A stretch of DNA of 64,000 bases from CBIHON01 sp966211965 (GTDB taxonomy: Bacteria; Pseudomonadota; Gammaproteobacteria; Burkholderiales; Burkholderiaceae_D): contig CBIHON010000006.1 in the NCBI GenBank assembly GCA_966211965.1, positions 124,001 to 188,000 of the forward strand. The letters are read 5' to 3'. Below the pieces are notes generated by a model. It ran no database searches. It had not been told where the DNA came from and was given only the letters and a program-made list of their open reading frames with translations. Both the position numbers and the translations under genes were made by a program. This document shows positions 55,313 to 64,000 of the stretch, piece by piece; position 1 is the first letter of the stretch; each line of letters starts with the position of its first letter.

Positions 55313-58300
55313 ATGCTTGCAAGATTCTTTATCGACCGTCCCGTCTTCGCCTGGGTGATCGCCCTGATCGTCATCCTGGCCGGCTTACTGTCGATCCGCC
55401 AATTGCCGGTCTCGCAGTATCCGAGCATCGCACCGCCTTCGCTCAACATCACGGTGACCTACCCCGGCGCTTCCGCCAAGACGCTCGAAGACTCGGCCAC
55501 CGCCGTGATCGAACAGGAAATGAACGGCGTCGAAAACCTGCTGTACATGGCCTCGACCAGCGAATCTTCCGGCCAGGCCACCATCACCATCACATTCAAA
55601 TCCGGCACCAATATCGACCTGGCCTCGGTCGAAGTGCAAAACCGTCTGAAGCGGGTCGAAGCGCGCCTGCCCGATGAAGTGCGCCGGCTCGGGGTCAAGG
55701 TCGACAAGGCCGCCAACAACTACCTGATGTTTTTCACGCTGGTTTCGAAAGAAGGCGGACTCGACTACACCGCGCTCAACAACTACGCCGCCGCCAGCGT
55801 GATCGACCAGATCCGGCGCGTGCCGGGGGTCGGCGACGTGACCCAGTTCGGGCCGGAATATGCGATGCGCATCTGGTTCGATCCAGCCAAGCTGACCGCC
55901 GTCAACCTGACGCCGGGCGACGTGCTGCGCGCGGTGCGCGAGCAGAATACGCAAGTCTCGGCCGGCGAAATCGGCGCCCTGCCCGCGGTCCCAGGACAGC
56001 AACTGAACGCCACCATCGTGGTGCCGAGCCGCCTCACCACGACGGAAGAGTTCGGCAACATCCTATTGCGTACCAATCAGGATGGCGCTGCCGTACGCCT
56101 GAAGGACGTGGCGCGAATCGAGTTGGCGCGCAGCGATTATGCGATCAGCGCCAAGGTCAACGGGCGCGACGTGGCGGCGGCCGGCATCAAGCTTTCCACC
56201 AGCGGCAATGCGCTGGCCACCGCCACCGCGGTGCGAGAAAGGTTGGATGAATTGTCGCGCTACTTCCCGCCCGGCGTCACCTATGAAGTGCCTTACGACA
56301 CCTCGAAGTTCGTCAAGCTGTCGATCGAGGAAGTGGTGAAGACGCTCTTGATCGCGATCGTGCTGGTGTTCCTGGTGATGTACCTGTTCCTGCAGAATTT
56401 CCGCGCCACCCTGATCCCGACCATGGTGGTGCCGATCGCGCTGATGGGCACCTTCGCCGGCATGCTGCTGTTCGGCTTCTCGATCAACGTGCTGACCCTG
56501 TTCGGCCTGGTGCTGGCGATCGGCATCCTGGTCGACGACGCGATCGTGGTGGTGGAAAACGTCGAACGCATCATGAGCGAGGAAGGCCTCTCGCCGCGCG
56601 ACGCCACACGTAAAGCGATGGGCCAGATCACCAATGCGATCATCGGCATCACGCTGGTGCTGGTCGCGGTGTTCATCCCGATGGCGTTTTTCGGCGGCTC
56701 GGTGGGCGCGATCTACCGCCAGTTTTCCTTGTCGCTGGTGGCCTCGATGTTGTTCTCGGCCTTCCTCGCGCTGAGCCTGACGCCGGCCCTGTGCGCGACC
56801 TTGTTAAAGCCGGTGGAAGCCGGCCACCATCACGAGAAGCGCGGCTTCTTCGGCTGGTTCAACCGCTGGTTCGGACGCACCGCTGCGCGCTATCAGAGCG
56901 GTGTCGCGCGCATCATCGGCAAGGCCGGACGCTGGCTGCTGCTGTACGCGCTGGTGATCGGCCTGGTGGTATTCCTGTTCGTACGCCTGCCCTCTTCCTT
57001 CCTACCTGACGAAGACCAAGGCTACCTGCTGACCGTGGTGCAATTGCCGACCGGGGCGACGCAAGAGCGCACGCGCCAAGTATTGCGCCAGATGGACGAG
57101 CACTTCATGAAAGACCCGGCAGTCGACAAGATCGTCACCGTAGCAGGCTTCAGCTTCTTTGGCCGCGGCCAGAACGGCGGCATCGCCTTCGTCGCGCTGA
57201 AAGACTGGGCCGAGCGCAACAGCCCCGACCTGACCGCGAAGGCGACGGTCGGCCGCGCCTTCGGCGTGTTCTCGCGGATCAAGGATGCAATCGTGTTCCC
57301 GCTCAATCCGCCGGCAATCCGCGAGCTGGGGAATTCGTCCGGTTTCGATATGCGTCTGCAAGACCGTGGCGGCCTCGGCCATGAGAAACTGCTGGAGGCG
57401 CGCAACATGCTGCTCGGCATGGCGATGAAAAACCCGGCAGTCGCCGGCGTGCGTCCGGAAGGCCAGGAAGACACGCCGCAAATCGAAGTCGACATCGACC
57501 GCAACAAGGCACGCGCGCTCGGCGTCGCGATCGGCGATATCCACGACGGCATCTCGATTGCCTTCGGCTCGGCCTATGCCAATGACTTCGTACGCGAAGG
57601 CCGTGTGCAGCGCGTGCTGCTGCAGGCCGACGCGCCGGGACGCATGTTGCCCGAACACATCCTGCAGCTGCGGGTGCGCAACGCCCAGGGCGGCATGGTG
57701 CCCTTCTCCGCCTTCGCCAGGGCGCAGTGGACCACCGGCTCGCCGCGGCTGGAGCGCTACAACGGCATCCCTTCCGTAAAAATCGTCGGCAATGCCGCCC
57801 CCGGCAAAAGCACCGGCGAGGCAATGAAGGCGATGGAGGAACTGGTCGCGCAACTGCCGCCCGGCATCGGCTACGAGTGGTCCGGCCTGTCGTTCGAAGA
57901 ACGGCTGTCCGGCTCGCAGGCGCCGGCCTTGTTCGGCCTGTCGATCCTGGTGGTGTTCCTGTGCCTGGCGGCCTTGTACGAAAGCTGGTCGATTCCGTTC
58001 GCGGTCTTGCTGGTGGTCCCGCTCGGCGTATTCGGCTCGATCCTGGCGGCATCGCTGCGCACCCTGCCCAACGACGTCTTCTTCAAGGTCGGCCTGATCG
58101 CCATCATCGGCCTGTCGTCCAAGAACGCGATCCTGATCATCGAATTCGCCAAGGACCTGCAGGCGCAAGGCAGAAGCGTGCGCGATGCCGTGCTCGAAGC
58201 GGTGCACCTGCGCTTCCGCCCGATCATCATGACTTCGCTGGCCTTCATCCTGGGCGTGCTGCCGCTGGTGATCGCGACCGGCGCGGGCGCAGGCAGTCAG

Positions 58301-58471
58301 CGCGCGATCGGCACCGGCGTCATGGGCGGCATGATTTCGGCGACGGTGCTGGCGGTGTTGCTGGTGCCGGTATTCTTCGTGGTGGTGCGCACCTATTTCA
58401 AGGGCAGCGAACGGCAGCGGCAATTCAACGTCGCCCATATACAGCACGGCGAGGAGAACGGACATGAATAA
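55313..58471 (+). CDS. RND multidrug efflux permease (AcrB-like)
   Basis: A 1052-residue HAE1 pump; TTGGAGCACCGC precedes ATG 55313, which gives the typical start MLARFFIDRPVFAWVIALI. Signatures include YPSIAPPSLNITVTYPGASA, TM4 GILVDDAIVVVENVERIM with the two aspartates, and the end LSSKNAILIIEFAKDLQAQG and LRFRPIIMTSLAFILGVLPL. The stop overlaps the outer-membrane-factor start by 8 bp. It forms a complete tripartite pump with its neighbours. Confidence 0.94.
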   Translation: MLARFFIDRPVFAWVIALIVILAGLLSIRQLPVSQYPSIAPPSLNITVTYPGASAKTLEDSATAVIEQEMNGVENLLYMASTSESSGQATITITFKSGTNIDLASVEVQNRLKRVEARLPDEVRRLGVKVDKAANNYLMFFTLVSKEGGLDYTALNNYAAASVIDQIRRVPGVGDVTQFGPEYAMRIWFDPAKLTAVNLTPGDVLRAVREQNTQVSAGEIGALPAVPGQQLNATIVVPSRLTTTEEFGNILLRTNQDGAAVRLKDVARIELARSDYAISAKVNGRDVAAAGIKLSTSGNALATATAVRERLDELSRYFPPGVTYEVPYDTSKFVKLSIEEVVKTLLIAIVLVFLVMYLFLQNFRATLIPTMVVPIALMGTFAGMLLFGFSINVLTLFGLVLAIGILVDDAIVVVENVERIMSEEGLSPRDATRKAMGQITNAIIGITLVLVAVFIPMAFFGGSVGAIYRQFSLSLVASMLFSAFLALSLTPALCATLLKPVEAGHHHEKRGFFGWFNRWFGRTAARYQSGVARIIGKAGRWLLLYALVIGLVVFLFVRLPSSFLPDEDQGYLLTVVQLPTGATQERTRQVLRQMDEHFMKDPAVDKIVTVAGFSFFGRGQNGGIAFVALKDWAERNSPDLTAKATVGRAFGVFSRIKDAIVFPLNPPAIRELGNSSGFDMRLQDRGGLGHEKLLEARNMLLGMAMKNPAVAGVRPEGQEDTPQIEVDIDRNKARALGVAIGDIHDGISIAFGSAYANDFVREGRVQRVLLQADAPGRMLPEHILQLRVRNAQGGMVPFSAFARAQWTTGSPRLERYNGIPSVKIVGNAAPGKSTGEAMKAMEELVAQLPPGIGYEWSGLSFEERLSGSQAPALFGLSILVVFLCLAALYESWSIPFAVLLVVPLGVFGSILAASLRTLPNDVFFKVGLIAIIGLSSKNAILIIEFAKDLQAQGRSVRDAVLEAVHLRFRPIIMTSLAFILGVLPLVIATGAGAGSQRAIGTGVMGGMISATVLAVLLVPVFFVVVRTYFKGSERQRQFNVAHIQHGEENGHE

Positions 58472-59879
58472 GTTGATGATCACTTTGCTGGCGGCAGGCG
58501 TGCTCGCCGGCTGCTCGCTGGCTCCGCAATACGTACGGCCGGAAGCGCCGGTCGCGGCGAATTTTCCGGCGGCTGCGATGGAATCGGGCGCACGCAGTGC
58601 AAGCGAAACCGGCTGGCGCGAATTCTTCCCCGACCGCCGCCTGCAGATGCTGATCAACGCGGCGCTGCGCAACAATCGCGACCTGCGCAGCGCCGCCTTG
58701 CGCATCGAGGAAGCACGCGCGCAATACAAGATCCAGTCGGCCGATCTGCTGCCTAACCTGAACGCCAGCTTCAGCGGCTCCCGAACCCGCACCCCGGCCA
58801 GCCTGTCGCTCTCGGGCAAGGAAACCGTCAGCGGCAGCTACCAGGTCGGCCTCGGCCTGGCCTCTTTCGAACTCGATTTTCTGGGGCGCGTGCGCAACTT
58901 GAACGAAGCCGCCCTGAACCAGTACCTGGCGACCGAAGAAGCGCACCTGGCCGCACAAATCGCCCTGATCGCCGAAGTCGCCAAGGCCGAACTGGCCGAA
59001 GTCGCGCTGGCCGAACAGCAGGCGCTGGCGCAAAGGACGTTGGAAGGCCGGCAAGCCGCCTACAAGCTCGCCAAACAGCGCGCCGATGTCGGCGCCTCCT
59101 CCGCCCTTGACGTGCGCCTGAGCGAGACCCTGGTGCTATCGGCGCGCGTCGCGCTGACGACCCTGACCCGCCAGCGCGCGCAAGCGATACACGGCCTGAC
59201 CTTGCTGATAGGCGAACCGCTGCCCGACCTGCCGCCGGCGCCGGCCCTGTCGGCGCAAAACCTCGTGACCGATTTCCCGGCCGGCCTGCCGTCCGACCTG
59301 CTGACGCGCCGGCCCGACATCCGCGCCGCCGAACAGCGCCTCAAAGCCGCCAACGCCAACATCGGCGCGGCGCGTGCCGCCTTCTTCCCGCGCATCTCGC
59401 TGACGGCCGGCCTCGGCACTGCCAGCAACGCCTTGTCCGGCTTGTTCGATTCCGGCTCGGGCACATGGTCGTTCGCGCCGCAGCTGTCGTTGCCGATCTT
59501 CGATGCAGGACGCAACAGCGGCAACCTGACGCTGGCACAGGTGCGCAAAAACCTGGCGATCGCGGATTATGAAAAGACCATCCAGGCCGCGTTTCGCGAA
59601 GTGGCCGACGCGCTGGTGGCGCGCGCTTCGCTCGACGAGCAGATCGAGGCCCAGCGCGCGACGCAAGAAGCGCAGGCCGACCGCTTGCGGCTGGCCGAGC
59701 TGCGCTTTCAAAACGGCGTGGCAGGCTCGATCGAAGTACTCGATGCGCAGCGCGAATTGTTCGCGGCGGAACAGGCCCTGGTGCAAGCGCGCCTGCTGCG
59801 GTTGACCAATGCAATCGATTTGTATCGGGCGCTTGGCGGCGGCGTGAATGAAACCTCGATAACAACAGGAAAACCGTAA
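58464..59879 (+). CDS. NodT-type outer membrane factor lipoprotein
   Basis: A 471-residue lipoprotein (OprM/NodT type). MNKLMITLLAAGVLAGC has a lipobox LAGC followed by SLAPQYVRPEAPVAANFP, the usual start of this family. Coiled-coil hairpins as in ADVGASSALDVRLSETLVL, ending QNGVAGSIEVLDAQRELFAA. It gives the second pump its own channel, separate from tolC. Overlap with the permease gene by 8 bp suggests translational coupling. Confidence 0.93.
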   Translation: MNKLMITLLAAGVLAGCSLAPQYVRPEAPVAANFPAAAMESGARSASETGWREFFPDRRLQMLINAALRNNRDLRSAALRIEEARAQYKIQSADLLPNLNASFSGSRTRTPASLSLSGKETVSGSYQVGLGLASFELDFLGRVRNLNEAALNQYLATEEAHLAAQIALIAEVAKAELAEVALAEQQALAQRTLEGRQAAYKLAKQRADVGASSALDVRLSETLVLSARVALTTLTRQRAQAIHGLTLLIGEPLPDLPPAPALSAQNLVTDFPAGLPSDLLTRRPDIRAAEQRLKAANANIGAARAAFFPRISLTAGLGTASNALSGLFDSGSGTWSFAPQLSLPIFDAGRNSGNLTLAQVRKNLAIADYEKTIQAAFREVADALVARASLDEQIEAQRATQEAQADRLRLAELRFQNGVAGSIEVLDAQRELFAAEQALVQARLLRLTNAIDLYRALGGGVNETSITTGKP

Positions 59880-59881
59880 AC

Positions 59882-60775
59882 ATGGAAAAAATCTGCCAAA
59901 CCCTCCTTCTTGTCCTGCTCTGCCTGTTCAGCGGCTTGGCAGCAGGCGTCGACCTCGTTACCATTCCCTCCCAGGACGGCAAGCTGAAAATACCCGGCTA
60001 CTGGTTCGCGGTAGATACACCCGAGCCGCGGCCCGCCGTCATCACGCTGCATGGCTGCGGCGGCGCGCTCGACAGCCGCGGAAAGCTGAACAAGAGCTGG
60101 ACCCGCGACGCGGGCTATTTCAATGCCGAGAAGATGCACCTGCTGGTGCTCGACAGTTTCACGCCGCGCGGCCAGAAATCGATCTGCGAAATTCCGCCGG
60201 CGCGGCGCAGCATCCATGAAGAAGACCGGCGCGGCGATGTCTTTGCCGCCATGCAGTGGCTGGCGCAACAGCCGGGCGTGGACAAGAAGCGCATCGTCGT
60301 GATGGGAAGATCGCACGGCGCACAAACGGCGCTGAGCGTGCTGGACCGCAGCGACAAGGCGGTCCAGGCGCAAGCGATCCAGCCCAGGGCGGTCGTCGCG
60401 CTCTACCCCGGCTGCAGCAAGTTCATGAAAATGTGGAACTACGAACTCAGCGCGCCCTTGCTGCTGATGATCGGCGAAAAGGACGACTGGACGCCGGCCA
60501 AGCACTGCGTCACCCTGCACGAAAAGGTCATGCGCTCGCAGAAGAATGCCGTCTTCGAATTGCAACTCTATCCGGACAGCTATCACGGCTTCGACGGCAC
60601 CGCAGCGCTGCGCACCAGGACCAATCTGGGCGGCCCCAGCAGCGGAACCGCAACCGTCGGCGGCAATCCCGAAGCCAGGGAAAAAGCGCATCGGCGCCTG
60701 TTCGATTTTCTATCGGCGCAACTGGACATGCCGCTGCTGCAGACGCATGAGGCGCGCTTTAAAGAGGAACGCTAA
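59882..60775 (+). CDS. Exported dienelactone-hydrolase-like enzyme
   Basis: A 297-residue alpha/beta hydrolase with a signal peptide (TLLLVLLCLFSGLAAG). Oxyanion area ITLHGCGGALDSRG, nucleophile serine in VVMGRSHGAQTAL, an acid in IGEKDDWTP, and histidine in YPDSYHGFDGT, all in the dienelactone-hydrolase order. It starts two bases after the outer-membrane-factor gene, so it is part of the pump operon. Perhaps it degrades or processes the exported compound; substrate unknown. Confidence 0.85.
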   Translation: MEKICQTLLLVLLCLFSGLAAGVDLVTIPSQDGKLKIPGYWFAVDTPEPRPAVITLHGCGGALDSRGKLNKSWTRDAGYFNAEKMHLLVLDSFTPRGQKSICEIPPARRSIHEEDRRGDVFAAMQWLAQQPGVDKKRIVVMGRSHGAQTALSVLDRSDKAVQAQAIQPRAVVALYPGCSKFMKMWNYELSAPLLLMIGEKDDWTPAKHCVTLHEKVMRSQKNAVFELQLYPDSYHGFDGTAALRTRTNLGGPSSGTATVGGNPEAREKAHRRLFDFLSAQLDMPLLQTHEARFKEER

Positions 60776-60989
60776 GCGCGGCTTTATTCAATTTGAGAAC
60801 TGCTTTCGGCTGAAGAAAAAAGAGGCGTTGACGTATTGTTGCATGCCTTCGAATCGCGGGAAGACAAAAATATATTCCTGCCGGCTGTTCCTTGCAGGGC
60901 GAGTGCAACCCGCCCTGCAAAAAATCGATAACGGACCCCAACAGGCCAAGCTTGTCAGCAGCGTTCGCCCTTCCATTTCTTCTTCAAGT

Positions 60990-61166
60990 CTATTTGGATT
61001 CTTTTTTAGAAGGAATGTATTCAGCGATCAGTTGCTTAACATTCGTGTCTCCACGTGAAGCGTAACTAGGGAAGGCTTTAGCGGCATCTGAGTTAATCTT
61101 TTGCTCTTTATCAAATACATCAACAGCCTTCAACGAATTAGGGGACGATCCATATACAAAACGCAT
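60990..61166 (-). CDS. Small AT-rich ORF of unknown function
   Basis: A 58-residue frame, ATG 61166 to TAG 60990: MRFVYGSSPNSLKAV, then DKEQKINSDAAKAFPSY and KQLIAEYIPSKKESK. Codon use is AT-rich, unlike its neighbours, and the sequence looks like a real protein end (an in-frame TAG lies just before the start). It may be a small gene or the remaining 3' end of a transferred gene. Bases 60776-60989 hold no gene. Confidence 0.4.
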   Translation of the reverse strand: MRFVYGSSPNSLKAVDVFDKEQKINSDAAKAFPSYASRGDTNVKQLIAEYIPSKKESK

Positions 61167-61727
61167 GCCGTATGACTATCGCAATGCGGGTCTTGCACCG
61201 GCTTCGCCTGCCGTAGGTGTCGGCCTACTGCAGAGCGCTTTCAATACCAACCTGTCAGGGGCCGTAAGAAGCACCTGGAATGCCGGCGCATTCTGAGGGT
61301 CGATTTGGTTTCCTGAAGTTGTGCAGGGTGGGCATGCTCTTTGTGCTCACCCGGTTCACGGCCGACTCTCCGGCTTCTTCCGGCGTGGCGGCGATTCTTG
61401 CGGCGCACCTGCGGGCCAGTTGATCGAACACCTTCAACTGGAACACGATCTGCATCGGCGCTTTCGTGCGCGTCAGGAGTAAGCGAACGTATCCGATTTG
61501 AGAAACAGCTTGCGATCCGGCAGCATTCACGGCTGTCGGCCTTGACCTGCTTGCGAATTATCAATAAGTGCGTCCGATATGTCTCCTACAATGGCTGTCA
61601 CCATACGCTCATTCACCTGGAAAATGATAGGCACGCAGCCCATGACGATACTTGTGTTCGGTTCACTTGTGTTTGGTTCGACGATTGCCGCTGTCTCCGG
61701 GCCGGCAATTTTGCAGCGCTTATTACC
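61167..61727. other. No confident gene
   Basis: A 91-codon minus frame (61255-61530) and the extended + frame ahead of 61728 have no recognisable similarity. Composition is mixed, consistent with rearranged or relic DNA. Confidence 0.35.
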
Positions 61728-63053
61728 ATGAAGTCTCCTTCAATCACCGCGATTTCCTTCGCGACAAATATCAAGCGGCCATGGCTGCACATCGCGATCA
61801 TCTTGCTGCCCTGGCTGGTGGTGACGGTCGCTTTTCATTGGATGGCGACGGCATTTCCGACGTATCACGGTTCCGACGAGACGCTCTACCATTATCCGGT
61901 GATCAAGCGCTTCTTCGCCGCGCTGCCTTACCCGGATATCCGCGATTACGCCTCGGCGACCAGTCCGCTGTTCCATGTGTTGTTCGCGCTGGCGGCGAAA
62001 GTGGTTGGCTTGAGCCTGCAGTCGCTACGGCTGGTGAACATCGCGGTATCGCTCGCAGCTGTGTTCGTGTTCTATAGTCTCGTGTCGCGCTCGGTCCAAC
62101 GCAATGAACAACGCGATGAAGCTCTGCTGTTCGCATTGCTGTTCGGGATGTCACCGTATTTCTTTGGCGCCAGCTTTCTGGTGTTGACCGATAATCTCGG
62201 CATCCTGTTTGCGCTGCTCGCGCTGCGCGCCCTGTATCGCTCTCTGGAAAGTCAGGAAATGCGGCACTCGGTCGCTCTGTGCGTCTGGGCTTGTCTGGCC
62301 ACGCTGACGCGTCAGCTCTATGTGTGGCTGATAGCCGGCGCGGTATTGACGATGATTGTCCGGAAAGAGCCGATGCAGCCGACGCGCAATGGCATGTTGA
62401 AAACTGCGGGCCTGATGGCCGCCTGCCTGCCGTTGGCTGCGTTGGTCATCATTTGGGGCGGGCTCACCCCGCCGTCGTTCCAGCAGATACATGTCGCCTC
62501 TTCCGGGTTTACGCCGCGCGCGGGTGTGTTCGGCATCGCGATATGCGGGTTGTACTGGGCGGCACTTTTTCCCGACCGCTTCATTGGCGTACTGCGCGAC
62601 GTTCTGCGCGGCTTGACCAGTCAAGGCTTTCTGCCGCTGGCAATCATTCTGGCGGCGACCGCCGTTACCTTGCTCGTCGTACCGACCAGGCCGACTGACT
62701 ACGACGACGGTATCCTATGGCGCGTGTTGCACAAGACGCCCGTCGTCATGGGAAGCTCGCTCGGATTCTGGTTGCTGTTTCCGATCGGACTACTGTTTTT
62801 CTGGAATGCCTTGCAGACCAAGAACAGGATTTCCTTTGCGACCATAATGATGGCGCTGGCTTTCCTGATATGCAACATGCCAAATACGAAGATATTCGAG
62901 AAATACTACGACCCGTTCATTATTGCGTTCGTGATTCTGATTGAGCAACCCATGCAATCTTCCGGCGTGTTGGCGAAAATCTCGCGGCCATTGATGCTGT
63001 TGGCATTCGCGGTCTATCCGGTCATTTCCTGGTGGCTCTTCAAATCGTCCTGA
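61728..63053 (+). CDS. ALG10-like multipass membrane glycosyltransferase
   Basis: A 441-residue protein with about ten transmembrane helices, from ATG 61728. After the first helix (LHIAIILLPWLVVTVAFHW) an external loop reads YHGSDETLYHYPVIKRFF and then TSPLFHVLFALAAKVV, the order seen in DIE2/ALG10-like GT-C enzymes, which transfer sugars from a lipid carrier. Similarity is moderate; the donor and acceptor are unknown. It stands alone, between relic DNA and an IS3 fragment. Confidence 0.65.
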   Translation: MKSPSITAISFATNIKRPWLHIAIILLPWLVVTVAFHWMATAFPTYHGSDETLYHYPVIKRFFAALPYPDIRDYASATSPLFHVLFALAAKVVGLSLQSLRLVNIAVSLAAVFVFYSLVSRSVQRNEQRDEALLFALLFGMSPYFFGASFLVLTDNLGILFALLALRALYRSLESQEMRHSVALCVWACLATLTRQLYVWLIAGAVLTMIVRKEPMQPTRNGMLKTAGLMAACLPLAALVIIWGGLTPPSFQQIHVASSGFTPRAGVFGIAICGLYWAALFPDRFIGVLRDVLRGLTSQGFLPLAIILAATAVTLLVVPTRPTDYDDGILWRVLHKTPVVMGSSLGFWLLFPIGLLFFWNALQTKNRISFATIMMALAFLICNMPNTKIFEKYYDPFIIAFVILIEQPMQSSGVLAKISRPLMLLAFAVYPVISWWLFKSS

Positions 63054-63223
63054 GCGTTCCACGGCGCTTTTGTCCGTACTAACGAATAAGAGAAATTGTT
63101 CGACTTGAGAAACAGGTCGCGATCGGGCGCGAAATTGGCATACAGCGGTAACCGGTAATCCCCCCAGAAATTAAGCGGGTTTGAAAATAAAATTTTCTCC
63201 CCGCCCCATCGAGGAAGTTTTAC

Positions 63224-63445
63224 ATGGAGAAATCATGCTTTACCGACAGCCAGATCATCGCCCTCCTCAAGCAAGTCGAAGCAGGATCTCCGGCGCCCGA
63301 ACTGTGCCGAGAATACGGCATCAGATCAGCGACGTTTTACATGACGCGCCAAATTCGGCGGCATGGATGCCTCCCTCATGGCCCGCATGAAGGAACTCGA
63401 AGAGGAGAACCAGCGCCTGAAGAAGATATATCGGGATCATAGTGC
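63224..63445 (+). pseudogene. IS3-family orfA, frameshifted
   Basis: MEKSCFTDSQIIALLKQVEA and CREYGIRSATFY are the N-terminal helix-turn-helix of IS3-type OrfA. At about 63340 the frame shifts: the leucine-zipper part (GGMDASLMARMKELEEENQR, LKKIY) is in another frame. The orfB integrase is missing. Bases 63054-63223 show no gene and no terminal repeats. Confidence 0.7.
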
Positions 63446-63503
63446 CGAAACGTGTTGTAATGCAGCCCCGCCTTCCGGCCCACGTACCGCCCTTGGGATC
63501 AAA

Positions 63504-63944
63504 CTAGCTCAGTTTTAACAACATTTTTTTTGCCGTCCCAGCAGCTTCGATAGCATACCAATTCACGGCAATCAAATACTCATTCCTTTTGTTTGATAAA
63601 AAATATTCCATGCCAAAAGAATTTTCCATAATTCTAGAAATTTCCTTTCCTTCTTTTATCACAACAACTTTTTCTTTATCTATTCCCTGCTGATCAAAAA
63701 ACATATAAGTAGGTTCTTCTGGCAAATATAGCGAATATGAAAATTCATGTAACTCTAGTGATATAGATAAAGAATCATGGCCTATTGAAATATGGCCAGT
63801 TTTTTTACAAGGTGAAAACTTTCCAAAAGCTCGATTAATAAAAGAAACACCAATTGACTTAGGCAAAAGCCGAGAGCTAATACCAAGTTCTTTAGAAACC
63901 TGAAGTATTTCTGTCACGCATCCGAATTTATTAAGTTCATTCAT
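63504..63944 (-). CDS. AT-rich orphan, immunity-protein-like
   Basis: A 146-residue cytosolic protein of clearly lower GC than the rest of the window. Sequence features include KSIGVSFINRAFGKFSPCKK and FGMEYFLSNKRNEYLIAVNW. The C-terminal pattern (a hydrophobic strand, then 'YLIAVNWYAIEAAG') resembles immunity proteins of polymorphic toxin systems, but no family can be named with certainty. It lies beside an IS3 relic, which fits recent transfer. No toxin gene is visible to its left; the right side is beyond the window. Confidence 0.55.
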   Translation of the reverse strand: MNELNKFGCVTEILQVSKELGISSRLLPKSIGVSFINRAFGKFSPCKKTGHISIGHDSLSISLELHEFSYSLYLPEEPTYMFFDQQGIDKEKVVVIKEGKEISRIMENSFGMEYFLSNKRNEYLIAVNWYAIEAAGTAKKMLLKLS

Positions 63945-64000
63945 TGTTGCGCTTATTAAACTCCTTTGTACAAGTTAACCCCCACGGATCCATCCGTGAA

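Noticed and set aside
57002..58819. 605-codon minus ORF opposite the second permease
   Set aside because: Spans the permease-to-channel junction in reverse; shadow ORF.
60892..60920. Hairpin TTGCAGGGCG / CGCCCTGCAA as a terminator
   Set aside because: Good stem, but followed by A and not T on the + strand, and the T run is on the wrong side for the minus strand.

Overview
The window reads as a chromosome segment of a betaproteobacterium, most likely Burkholderiales and probably close to Oxalobacteraceae. This rests on GC-rich codon use, a PuuD-type urate hydroxylase, a Pcm-like/rhodanese/TolC gene run, a DUF4148 protein, FlgP/FlgT, and two RND pumps. The assignment comes from gene content only; no species is claimed.

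Layout, left to right. (1) About 0.2-3.3 kb: a run of short + strand genes for small secreted proteins, each with a signal peptide, a cysteine pair and an 'A-x-x-T-G-x-x-V' motif. Several are separated by hairpins with the form of integron attC sites, so this looks like gene-cassette DNA; relics of IS elements lie beside it. (2) 3.5-8.3 kb: urate degradation (puuD, puuE, a uraD-allC fusion) with a frameshifted YiiX-like amidase behind puuD. (3) 8.3-11.4 kb: an ATPase relic, a SleB-like hydrolase with an overlapping periplasmic partner gene, an internally deleted IS4 transposase and a glycine-zipper protein. (4) 11.5-19.3 kb: a 1495-residue beta-helix surface protein, a SnoaL-like protein, and a two-gene operon for a helical exported protein and a beta-propeller-like protein. 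(5) 19.5-25.5 kb: regulators (AraC/GyrI, MerR, WYL), a broken VOC gene, a cupin, flgP-flgT and a sensor-kinase relic. (6) 25.8-35.2 kb: a beta-helix/LRR protein, tRNA-Gly(CCC), trmB, a zinc-ribbon glutaredoxin, a 999-residue exported protein, recQ and uppP. (7) 35.7-45.3 kb: a Ser/Gly-rich DUF4148 protein, an exported glycoside-hydrolase-like protein, a TPR sulfotransferase, another exported protein, a GSCFA-like relic and two tandem winged-helix paralogues. (8) 45.7-60.8 kb: a TetR-controlled RND pump, a Pcm-like methyltransferase, rhodanese and TolC, then a second complete RND pump with its own outer-membrane factor and a dienelactone-hydrolase-like enzyme. (9) 60.8-64 kb: a small AT-rich ORF, an ALG10-like membrane protein, an IS3 relic and an AT-rich orphan resembling immunity proteins.

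The most unusual signals are three. First, a roughly 120-residue module (start like 'RNALFVNASTS-NKTS', end like 'TGNLTLGQxQxDNR') is shared by four otherwise unrelated exported proteins at 11.5, 29.4, 36.9 and 41.8 kb, with one four-module block placed N-terminally in one protein and C-terminally in another. Second, a family of about 122-bp intergenic palindromes occurs in five copies whose arms change together while the fold is kept. Third, the cassette-like run of paralogous small secreted proteins at the left end. No CRISPR array, prophage or complete insertion sequence was seen.
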